Source: CAIYUC01 sp963682005 (GTDB lineage: Bacteria; Bacteroidota; Bacteroidia; Bacteroidales; FEN-979). From it: a stretch of DNA of 64,000 nucleotides. The stretch spans positions 3,038,001 to 3,102,000 of the forward strand of contig OY820914.1 of the NCBI GenBank assembly GCA_963682005.1, written 5' to 3'. Both the position numbers and the translations under genes were made by a program. Below the pieces are notes generated by a model. That model was not told the DNA's origin. It saw only the letters and a list, made by a program, of their open reading frames with translations, and did not search any database. Shown piece by piece: positions 53,697-62,173 of this stretch (its first letter is position 1; every line of letters begins with the position of its first letter).

Positions 53697-56600
53697 ATGG
53701 AAGCAGGAAGAAACATGGATCAAAGAACGACTCACTCTGACTTACGTTCAAGGGCTCTGGAGATACTGAAGATGAAGTCTTCAGGGACATCTGATAAGCT
53801 TTCCGATCATGAAATTGCCAGGCTGATCCAGGAACTGGAAGTTCACCAGATTGAGCTCGAGCTTCAGAATGAAGAACTGCAGGCTGCGAAATCGGAAGCG
53901 TTGAATCGAATACGTGATGATTATGAAGTGCTGTATGAGAATGCCCCATCCGGTTATTTTTCGTTAGACCGGTCGTGCCAGATCCAAAAGTTGAACCGTG
54001 AATGCAGCAGGCTGTTAGCGAAGAACTGCGAGCACCTGGTGAACAGTGATTTCAGGTTTTTCGTCCATCAAGGTTCGCGTGCCCAAGTGAATGAATTCAT
54101 TGAGAGGGTATTTGAAACCGGTCGAAAGCAGACCTGCGAGGCAGAACTGGAAACCGGGAGGGAAAGCCCGGTCTATGTTCTCCTGGAGGGTCATTTGTCT
54201 GAAAATGGCCCGGAATGTCTTGCGACCATGGTGGATATCACACAACGCAAGCTTGCCGAGATCAGCCTTGATGAAAGCCGGAAGCAGTATTTTCAGAGTG
54301 ACGTGAATTTCCAGGCGCTGATGAACGCCACCACCGAGACAATCTGGCTCATGGACATGGAAGGGAAGATCCTTGCCGTAAATCCTACCGGCGCCGCCCG
54401 GTTCAGGATGAAAGCCGGGGACCTGATCGGAAGGATGGCGAGTGATATTCTCACACCGGAACTCTGGAGGAGCCGGAAGGAAAAAATGGATGAGATGGCC
54501 AGGACCGGTCAGGTGGTTTATTTTACCGATGAGCGGGACGGGATAATTTTCAGCCACAGCTTTTACCCTGTGAAGGAAGAAAAGGGAGCGGTGTCAGGTT
54601 TTGTCGTTTTCAGCCGGGATATCACACTTCAGCATGCAGCAGAGGTGGAAAAGGAAATGTCTGTCAGATTCCTGCAGTTGATCAACAGCGTGAATGATAC
54701 TGAAGAACTGATCCGTTCCTCGGTTGAGTTCTTTTATGAAAACCTGGGTTGTGAAGGCGTTTCGATCAGGGTCAGGGATGGGGAAGACTATCCGTTTCTT
54801 TTTGCAAAAGGCTTTTCCCCCGAATTTCTTGAACAGGAGCGGTATCTGTGTGAACGTGACCCGGATGGGAAGCTGGTTGGAGAACCCGGACCGGGTGTGA
54901 TGCTGGAATGCCTGTGCGGCGATGTACTGTGTGAACGGCTGAATGCCGACAAGTCACTTTACACCTCCAATGGGACTTTCGTGTGTAATTCAACCTCCCT
55001 CCTCGAAGCTGCTAAAGATATTGAATCGGTGAACAGGATCCGTGGACGGTGCATCCGGGAAGGTTTTGAATCGATGGTGCTTATTCCCATGAAAACAGGG
55101 AGCGAAATGATCGGCTTGCTGCAGCTTGTTGATAAGCGAACGGGTTACTTCAGCCAGGGAACGGTCGCACTGTACGAACGGCTGGTATCTTATTTATCTG
55201 TCGCCCTGTCAAAGTTCAGTGTTGAAGAAAAACTTCGCGAAAGTGAGGCCAGGTTCCGGCTTGCATTGAAAAACGCCCCGGTATCCATTGCCTTGCAGGA
55301 TAAGGATCTGCAATTCACATGGGCATATAATCAGCGATCGGTTGATCCGGCAACAGTAGTGCACAAGACAGATAAGGAGCTGTTCGGGGAGGAAACCGCC
55401 CGGCATCTCGAAAATATTAAACGGAAGGTGATGGAAACGGAGACTGCCACACAGGAGCAACTCTGGATCATTTCCAATGGAAGGAAGATGTTCCTCGACC
55501 TTTACATTGAGCCGATCTTCGATAAATCCGGTCTGGTCACAGGTATCGGATTAGCAACAGTTGACCTGACTCCTTTCAAGAAAGCGGAAATGGCGCTCAT
55601 TGAAAGTGAACAACGTTTTAAAGCCATCGCTTCAAATACACCCGATCATATCCTGGTTCAGGATGAGAATCTGCGCTACACCATGGTTGTCAACCCACAA
55701 CTTGGTTTGACCGAGGAACAAATGATCGGGAAGACGGATTATGACTTCCTGACAAGAGACGAAGCGGACAAGCTCACATTTTTCAAACGGGATGTAATGC
55801 GCTCGGGCCAACCGATGAATGCTGAACTGCCTATTTCCGGACAGGATGGAAAAGTTGAGTATTTCAGCGGCACCTATGTTCCTAGGATGGATTCGCAAGG
55901 CAGAGTCGACGGATTGATCGGGTATTTCAGGAACGTGACCGAACAGAAAAAAGCTGCAGCGGCAATAAAACAGTATTCTGAAAACCTGGAAGCATTGGTC
56001 CAGGAAAGAACCAAGGCCTTTCAAAATACCAATGAACAGCTTAAAGCGGAGATCAGGGAAAGAATTTCGATCGAGGAAACCTTGAGGAAGCAGACTGCTG
56101 AACTTGAAAAATACCGGTACAAGCTTATTGATCTCGTGAAGGAACGAACGGCAGATCTTGAATCCAACAATATCAAGCTTGCAAAGGAGATCGTGGAGCG
56201 ACGTTCAATGGACAGGGCATTGAAGGAAAGTGAACGAAAATTCCGCGAAATCGCCCAAATTGTTCCGGGAATAATATTTCAGTTGCGGATCCGGAAGGAT
56301 GGCTCCAACTATTTTTCTTTTGTGAGCACCCGCGCAAAGGAACTTTTTGGTCTGCCGGAAGATCTGAACAACATGCAGTCTACCCTGATTGAACATATTC
56401 ATCCGGATGACAGGACCGCATTCCTCGTTTCTTTCAGTGACGCTGTCACAGGACAGGAGGACTGGAATTTTGAAGGCCGGATCATTACCGGGTACGGGGG
56501 GATTAAATGGTTCCATGGACTGACTTCCCAGTCCAATATCGGAGAGGAAATTGTTCTTGACGGTCTGATGCTGGATATTACAAACCGGAAAAAAACGGAG

Positions 56601-57794
56601 GAAGCACTGCTTAAAAGCGAAAATAAGTACAAGAACCTGTTTAATTCCATGACCGAGGCGTTCATGATCTGCGAGATGATTTTCGACAGGAAAGGAAGGC
56701 CGGTTAATTACAAATTTTTAGAGACCAATATTGCCTGGGAACAACAAACCGGATTAAATGTTGGACAGCTCCGGGGCAAAACCGTGAAGGAGGTAATCCC
56801 GGATATCGAACAAACCTGGATAGACAAATACGGAGAAACTGTATTAACAGGGGAATCCGGTAATTTCGAGGAATTCAACCGGTCCACGAACCGCTATTTC
56901 AGGGTTCATTGTTTCAGGGTTGAAGGAAATACATTTGCCGCCCTTTTCAGCGATATTACCCATCAGAAAAGGGTTGAAGAAGACCTGAAAGTAAGTATTA
57001 CCAAATACCAGGTTCTGTTTGATTCCTTCCCGCTCGGGTTAACCGTAACAGACCACACCGGTAAGATCGAGGAGTCAAACAGTGAAGCAGAGCGGCTGTT
57101 GGGTCTCTCCAAAGAAATCCAGGGGAAGCGCAGCATCGACAGTAAGGAATGGAAAGTGATCAGGACTGACGGGACGGTTATGCCGCAGGTGGAGTTTGCC
57201 AGTGTCCGCGCATTACAATCCGGAAAACTCGTGGAGAATGTCGAGATGGGAATTGTAAAGGAGAAAGGCAGGATCACCTGGCTTACGGTCACTGCAGCAC
57301 CATTACCGTTAAAGGATCTTGGCGTTATTATCACCTACTGGGATATAACAGCCAGGAAAAATTCGGAGCTGGCTTTGAAAGAGAGTGAAAGCAGGTACAA
57401 AACACTTTTCAATGCAATGAAGGAAGGTTTTGCGCTGCATCAGGTACTGTACAATGAAGATGGCAAACCGGTTGATTACCGCTTCATTGACATCAATCCT
57501 GCTTTTGAAAAGCTTACCGGGTTGAAGAAGAATAAGGTGATCGGGAAAACTATGACGGAAGTCCTGCCTGAAGAGGATCCTCTTTGGCTCGAGAAGTACA
57601 GCAGTGTCGTCCGGACGGGGATCCCTGTCAGTTTTGAGAACTATTCACCGGTTCTTGACCGGTATTATGATGTATATTCCTACTGTCCGGCTCCAGATCA
57701 GTTCGCGGTTATCTTCAGGGATATAACGGAAATCAAGCAAAGGGAAGAAGGGGCAAAAAGGAAGAAATCCATGTCCGGTAAAAAACAGAATTAA
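53697..57794 (+). CDS. Multi-PAS/GAF sensory protein without a kinase domain
   Basis: 1365 residues, no membrane helix. After a helical N-terminus (EIARLIQELEVHQIELELQNEEL) come PAS at ~80, PAS at ~205, GAF at ~325-500, PAS at ~515, PAS at ~640, a coiled coil ~755-840, then PAS at ~850, 970, 1095 and 1225. PAS cores are visible as YENAPSGYFSLD, MNATTETIWLMD, LKNAPVSIALQD, IASNTPDHILVQD and FNSMTEAFMICE. It ends after the last PAS with a basic tail (KRKKSMSGKKQN) and has no HisKA, HATPase, GGDEF or other output. Either an output-less scaffold or a kinase truncated at its 3' end. A LuxR-type regulator gene converges on it. Confidence 0.88.
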   Translation: MEAGRNMDQRTTHSDLRSRALEILKMKSSGTSDKLSDHEIARLIQELEVHQIELELQNEELQAAKSEALNRIRDDYEVLYENAPSGYFSLDRSCQIQKLNRECSRLLAKNCEHLVNSDFRFFVHQGSRAQVNEFIERVFETGRKQTCEAELETGRESPVYVLLEGHLSENGPECLATMVDITQRKLAEISLDESRKQYFQSDVNFQALMNATTETIWLMDMEGKILAVNPTGAARFRMKAGDLIGRMASDILTPELWRSRKEKMDEMARTGQVVYFTDERDGIIFSHSFYPVKEEKGAVSGFVVFSRDITLQHAAEVEKEMSVRFLQLINSVNDTEELIRSSVEFFYENLGCEGVSIRVRDGEDYPFLFAKGFSPEFLEQERYLCERDPDGKLVGEPGPGVMLECLCGDVLCERLNADKSLYTSNGTFVCNSTSLLEAAKDIESVNRIRGRCIREGFESMVLIPMKTGSEMIGLLQLVDKRTGYFSQGTVALYERLVSYLSVALSKFSVEEKLRESEARFRLALKNAPVSIALQDKDLQFTWAYNQRSVDPATVVHKTDKELFGEETARHLENIKRKVMETETATQEQLWIISNGRKMFLDLYIEPIFDKSGLVTGIGLATVDLTPFKKAEMALIESEQRFKAIASNTPDHILVQDENLRYTMVVNPQLGLTEEQMIGKTDYDFLTRDEADKLTFFKRDVMRSGQPMNAELPISGQDGKVEYFSGTYVPRMDSQGRVDGLIGYFRNVTEQKKAAAAIKQYSENLEALVQERTKAFQNTNEQLKAEIRERISIEETLRKQTAELEKYRYKLIDLVKERTADLESNNIKLAKEIVERRSMDRALKESERKFREIAQIVPGIIFQLRIRKDGSNYFSFVSTRAKELFGLPEDLNNMQSTLIEHIHPDDRTAFLVSFSDAVTGQEDWNFEGRIITGYGGIKWFHGLTSQSNIGEEIVLDGLMLDITNRKKTEEALLKSENKYKNLFNSMTEAFMICEMIFDRKGRPVNYKFLETNIAWEQQTGLNVGQLRGKTVKEVIPDIEQTWIDKYGETVLTGESGNFEEFNRSTNRYFRVHCFRVEGNTFAALFSDITHQKRVEEDLKVSITKYQVLFDSFPLGLTVTDHTGKIEESNSEAERLLGLSKEIQGKRSIDSKEWKVIRTDGTVMPQVEFASVRALQSGKLVENVEMGIVKEKGRITWLTVTAAPLPLKDLGVIITYWDITARKNSELALKESESRYKTLFNAMKEGFALHQVLYNEDGKPVDYRFIDINPAFEKLTGLKKNKVIGKTMTEVLPEEDPLWLEKYSSVVRTGIPVSFENYSPVLDRYYDVYSYCPAPDQFAVIFRDITEIKQREEGAKRKKSMSGKKQN

Positions 57795-57868
57795 CGATCA
57801 CAGGGTGATTATAAACGGTTCGGACAGATAAAACAGGTATGAATCCGCTCTGCTGGAGAAGGATTTCT

Positions 57869-58537
57869 TCAGACTGTGGGCTGGTCGCCGAGATCACTGA
57901 GGACAACCAGCTTGTTTTTCAGGGCAAAGATCACCAGGTTTATGGTGTTGCTGGCATTGGTCTTCAGGAGGAGTTTTGCCCGGTAACCTTCAACCGTTCG
58001 TTTACTGATGCAGAGCGTATCTGCAATTTCCTCCGTGTTGTAGCCCTTGCACAACAGTTGCAATACTTCCTGTTCTTTTGCAGTAAACTGGGGAATTTCG
58101 ACAGAGGAATATTGTTTCAGCCTTTTTGCAAGTTTTCCATTGAGCTCCGGGGAAAAATACTGCTGGCCATCCGAAACCATTGTGATGGCCCGTTCCAGGT
58201 TGTTCATGGAGGTGTTTTTTAGCAGGAATCCACTGATCCCTTTCATGACGAGTGTGAAGAGATACTCTTCCTCTCCGAACATTGACAGGATAATGATTTT
58301 CAGATTCGGGTAAAGGGCAAGGGCTTTGTCCGTTGTTTCGATGCCATCCATAACAGGCATCTTGATGTCCATCAAAACGATATCAGGAACATTTTTTTTC
58401 AGTTGTTCGAGAAAACCCGCACCATTATCTGCTTCACCTATTACCTCGACATTTCTGATCCCTTCCAGGACTTTTTTCAATCCTTCTCTGAAAATAGCAT
58501 GATCTTCAACGATCATGATTCTTATTTTAGAATCCAT
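57869..58537 (-). CDS. LuxR/NarL-family response regulator
   Basis: The ATG at 58537 (MDSKIRIMIVEDHAIFREGL) is chosen over a GTG at 58564. 222 residues: receiver with Asp57 in IVLMDIKMPVMDG, LSMFGEEEY and FLLKNT; LuxR HTH with FTAKEQEVLQLLCKGYNTEEIADTLCISKRTVEGYRAKLL. Close paralogue of the regulator at 50281 and of the fragment at 48705. It converges on the kinase-less PAS gene; no cognate histidine kinase is adjacent. Confidence 0.92.
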   Translation of the reverse strand: MDSKIRIMIVEDHAIFREGLKKVLEGIRNVEVIGEADNGAGFLEQLKKNVPDIVLMDIKMPVMDGIETTDKALALYPNLKIIILSMFGEEEYLFTLVMKGISGFLLKNTSMNNLERAITMVSDGQQYFSPELNGKLAKRLKQYSSVEIPQFTAKEQEVLQLLCKGYNTEEIADTLCISKRTVEGYRAKLLLKTNASNTINLVIFALKNKLVVLSDLGDQPTV

Positions 58538-59129
58538 CTGATGGGAGTAAGTTTTGTTTTGCACTTATAGTTTTCAAAGTAAATAATAATCTTCCAACCC
58601 TCCAAAATTCTCAATTAATTAGTTACCATTAGCAAATATACAAAATAAATTATGATAAAGAATTATCCTCTCATTGAATTTTACCCTTGAATCAGGTTTA
58701 AGGGATATGGGGCTTTACAGTTGGCAAAGAAAGGTCTCCGCTTTGGAAAAGGGAAAAATTACCCAATAGGTGATCAGCCTTAGGGTTTTCGTTTTTACAG
58801 GAACAAACAGATAATTAATGAATTGAGTGAGGCCGGGACCCCAGGTACGGTATTTATACTTAGCATGTCAGGTAAAATTACATGCTGATGTAAAAAAAAT
58901 ACGTATTTATGAATGGAATATATACTCTTGTCATGTAGGAATTATGAAATTATTTTTGTTGCTTCAATAAAATGCCAATCAAACAGATATCGAAATGATG
59001 ACAAGATCGTCCCCGAAAATTCCATATATGAATGAACGTATAAAAACCTTCATTCAATTCCCCTAACTGTTAAGAAGAGAGACAGTTATCATGAATCAAT
59101 GAAGTTAATTCAGTTTAAAGAAAAACACT
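58538..59129. other. Long intergenic region before the secreted repeat-protein cluster
   Basis: 592 bp with no gene. It holds the promoter at 58928-58958 and, near 58575, the minus-strand box TTACTTTG, a one-mismatch -7 for the response regulator. Nothing else recognised. Confidence 0.4.
58928..58958 (+). promoter_or_regulatory. Probable promoter of the secreted repeat-protein genes
   Basis: TTG (58928-58930), 20 nt, TATTTTTG (58951-58958). The first ATG is at 59130, so the leader would be about 165 nt. Confidence 0.5.
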
Positions 59130-59876
59130 ATGCAAAACGTATGTAGAAAAGTATCAAAAAAGCTGGTAAGAAGCTGTTTTGTACTCCTGGTTATTTTGGG
59201 AGGGACACTAACGGCATTTTCCCAATCCGTAAGCGTGAACACGACCGGTTCACCACCTAATGCATCCGCAGGGCTGGATGTTGATTTCCCAAACCTGGGA
59301 TTCCTGATCCCGCGTGTTGCCCTTAGCGGAACAACGAGTTTTTCCCCATTGACAGCCCATGTGGCCGGAATGATGGTGTATAACACGGCTATTGCCGGAG
59401 ATGTAGTTCCCGCATTTTATCTCAATGACGGATCCAAATGGCTTCTTTGTGAGTCATCAGGTATTTCGGCAGGAGATATGCAATACTGGAACGGCAATAC
59501 CTGGGATATAATATCTGCGGGTCAGACGGGTCAACTTCTTCAACTTGGCAGCACCGGCATTCCAGTGTGGGTTGGGGCAGGATATGCCACACTCATCGCT
59601 GTACCCATCAGTGCTTTAACTTCGACTACAGCCAGCAGCGGGGGAAACATTACCTCAGATGGAGGATTTTCCATTACTTCAAGAGGAGTTTGCTGGAATA
59701 CTTCATCGAATCCAACCATCGCGCTTGCTACCAAAACCATTGATGGCGCGGGCAGCGGCAGTTACGTGAGCAACCTGACAGGCCTCACAGCCGGGACCAT
59801 TTATTATTTGAGGGCATATGCAACAAATATTACAGGGACTGTATATGGCAACCAGGTGATCTTTAAAACTCCTTAA
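59130..59876 (+). CDS. Small secreted protein with one Ig/FN3-like module
   Basis: 248 residues. Signal peptide (KLVRSCFVLLVILGGTLTAFSQ), then a ~130-residue Bacteroidota head region (SAGLDVDFPNLGFLIPRVAL, HVAGMMVYNTA, GDMQYWNGNTWDIISAG). One ~88-residue beta-sandwich module follows (GGNITSDGGFSITSRGVCW ... GLTAGTIYYLRAYATN). It ends there, with no sorting domain. It is the short paralogue of the next gene and may be a truncated version. Likely surface or periplasmic; no function recognised. Confidence 0.82.
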   Translation: MQNVCRKVSKKLVRSCFVLLVILGGTLTAFSQSVSVNTTGSPPNASAGLDVDFPNLGFLIPRVALSGTTSFSPLTAHVAGMMVYNTAIAGDVVPAFYLNDGSKWLLCESSGISAGDMQYWNGNTWDIISAGQTGQLLQLGSTGIPVWVGAGYATLIAVPISALTSTTASSGGNITSDGGFSITSRGVCWNTSSNPTIALATKTIDGAGSGSYVSNLTGLTAGTIYYLRAYATNITGTVYGNQVIFKTP

Positions 59877-59946
59877 GCGCAGGAGGCATATTTGTAAAGG
59901 CAACATGAAGTAAAGAAATTATCAATAAATTAAAATTCTTTAAAAG

Positions 59947-62085
59947 ATGAAAAAAATTACACAAACCTTAACCAGGAAACTTTTTAAAAGTTTTTTCGGT
60001 TTATTAATATTAATGATTTGTTCATTGTCCGCATTTTCACAAAATGTCGGGATCAACTCCACCGGAGCAATACCTAATAGTAATGCAGGACTTGACGTTG
60101 ATTTTGCAAACAAGGGAATCCTCATTCCACGAATTGCCCTGACCAGCACAACAAGTTTTCTTCCATTAGCTGCCCATGTGGCCGGTATGATGGTTTACAA
60201 CACAGCCACAGCAGGCGATGTGACCCCTGGTTTTTATTATAATGACGGAATAAAATGGATTCCGGGTTTACCCGCGGGTACTTCCAATGGTGATATGCTT
60301 TACTGGAATGGTACAACATGGGTAAAAATCCCGGCAGGACTTCCGGGCCAGTTCTTACAAATAGGCGGTGCAGGTATACCAGCCTGGGCAGGTGCTTCCT
60401 ATGCCACAATAACAACAACACCTGTCACAGCAATAACGGCTTCAAGTGCTTCCACAGGCGGAACGATCACCAGTGACGGAGGAGCAACAGTACTTTCACG
60501 CGGCGTATGTTATGCTACTACACCCAATCCGACAACCGCCAACTCAATTGTTGCAAATGGTTCCGGAATAGGAACCTATGTTTGCAATCTTTCAGGACTG
60601 ACACGTGCTACGACCTATTATGTAAGGGCATATGCCACCAACAATGCGGTAACGACTTACGGGAACCAGCAGGTTTTCACAACCCTGCCACTTGCACCAA
60701 CCATGGCCGCCACAACACCAGCAACGAGCATTACTTCGATCTCAGCAATGAGTGGAGGTAATGTTACGAACGATGGAGGAGCAACCGTCACCGAACGCGG
60801 CATTTGTTACGGAACAACATCAAACCCGACCACTGCCGGGCTAAAAGTAATCGATCCGGCACCTGGTGTTGGTTCATATGTCAGCAGTATTACCGGTCTG
60901 ACACCGAACACACTTTATTATGTGAGGTCCTATGCTATCAATAGTGTTGGTACTACTTACGGAACGCAGATCTCCTTCTATGCGCTCCCAACCGTTACCA
61001 CAGCGGCAATTACAAACCTGACGCCTACTACGGCAACAGGCGGAGGTACCGTCACCAGTACAGGTACGGTAAGCGCCCGCGGCGTGATCTGGAGCACGTC
61101 TCCGGGTGTAACAGTCGCTTTAACCACCAAGACCAATGACGGAACGGCTACCGGCGTATTTGTAAGCAGTATTACAGGATTGACAGCCAATACCCATTAC
61201 TATGTGAATGCATATGCCACTAATGCTTCGGGAACCTCCTATGGCACTGAAATATCCTTTACCACACCATTTATCACAACAGCAGCAGTATGTACAGTAA
61301 CACAAACCACAGCCATCAGCGGAGGTACGATTTCAGCAGCAGCAGGCCTGAATATCACCGAACGTGGTGTTGTTTACGGCACGAACCCCGGTCCAACCAC
61401 TGCTGATTCCAAAATTACTGACCCGTCAGGAGGAACTGGCGCTTATGTAAGCAACCTTGCAGGGCTAACGAATGGTGTAACCTATTATATAAGGGCCTAT
61501 TGCATCAATAACGGGGTAACGGTTTATGCGAATGAATTGAATTTCAAGACCGGAACGCCGCATGTAGTCGGAGAATCACTTGCAGGAGGGAAAGTCATTT
61601 ACGTTGACTGTTCAGGTCAGCATGGTCTAATCGGTGCACTGGCTGATCAGGGTTCAGGAGTTGCATGGGGATGTTCGGGTACAACTCTGAACATCGGAAT
61701 TGCACAGGGCGGAGGTGCGCTCTATGCCGGTTTGAACAACACGAATGTTATTCTCGCGTCCGGATGTGCTCCTGCAGGAACTGCAGCTCAGCTTTGCGCA
61801 GCCTATACCGCAGGTGGTACAAACCTTCCGGGAATAACAAACTGGTATCTGCCATCACACGACGAACTTCAGATCATGTGTGATCAAAGAACAGTTATTA
61901 ATCTGACAACCACCCCATCCTATGCTGGAGCAGGTGTTTTGTATTGGTCCTCGACAGAATACAATGCATCCATTGCCTATACCCATTATTCCCTGAGTGC
62001 TTATGATTACAACTGTTATAAGTACTCGACCTATTACAGTACTCCGACAAACCTGATCTACGTTCGTGCAATCCGCGCTTTCTAA
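59947..62085 (+). CDS. Secreted protein with four Ig/FN3-like modules and a DUF1566 domain
   Basis: 712 residues. Signal peptide (FGLLILMICSLSAFSQ) and the same head region as its upstream neighbour (NAGLDVDFANKGILIPRIAL). Four ~88-residue modules follow with the GGxVTxDGGATVxxRGxCYGT ... GLTxxTxYYVRAYATN pattern. The C-terminal DUF1566/Lcl-like domain has GGKVIYVDCSGQHGLIGA, GITNWYLPSHDELQIMCDQ, VLYWSSTEYN and YVRAIRAF. DUF1566 is found at the ends of many surface proteins and may bind ligand. The gene is 70 nt after its paralogue. Confidence 0.87.
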   Translation: MKKITQTLTRKLFKSFFGLLILMICSLSAFSQNVGINSTGAIPNSNAGLDVDFANKGILIPRIALTSTTSFLPLAAHVAGMMVYNTATAGDVTPGFYYNDGIKWIPGLPAGTSNGDMLYWNGTTWVKIPAGLPGQFLQIGGAGIPAWAGASYATITTTPVTAITASSASTGGTITSDGGATVLSRGVCYATTPNPTTANSIVANGSGIGTYVCNLSGLTRATTYYVRAYATNNAVTTYGNQQVFTTLPLAPTMAATTPATSITSISAMSGGNVTNDGGATVTERGICYGTTSNPTTAGLKVIDPAPGVGSYVSSITGLTPNTLYYVRSYAINSVGTTYGTQISFYALPTVTTAAITNLTPTTATGGGTVTSTGTVSARGVIWSTSPGVTVALTTKTNDGTATGVFVSSITGLTANTHYYVNAYATNASGTSYGTEISFTTPFITTAAVCTVTQTTAISGGTISAAAGLNITERGVVYGTNPGPTTADSKITDPSGGTGAYVSNLAGLTNGVTYYIRAYCINNGVTVYANELNFKTGTPHVVGESLAGGKVIYVDCSGQHGLIGALADQGSGVAWGCSGTTLNIGIAQGGGALYAGLNNTNVILASGCAPAGTAAQLCAAYTAGGTNLPGITNWYLPSHDELQIMCDQRTVINLTTTPSYAGAGVLYWSSTEYNASIAYTHYSLSAYDYNCYKYSTYYSTPTNLIYVRAIRAF

Positions 62086-62173
62086 CGGTTTTGATGAACA
62101 CCGGTTTATAGCAGTGAGTCTGTATAGAACCAATAAATGGTATAAACTTATAGATAGTCAAATTCATAACCTC

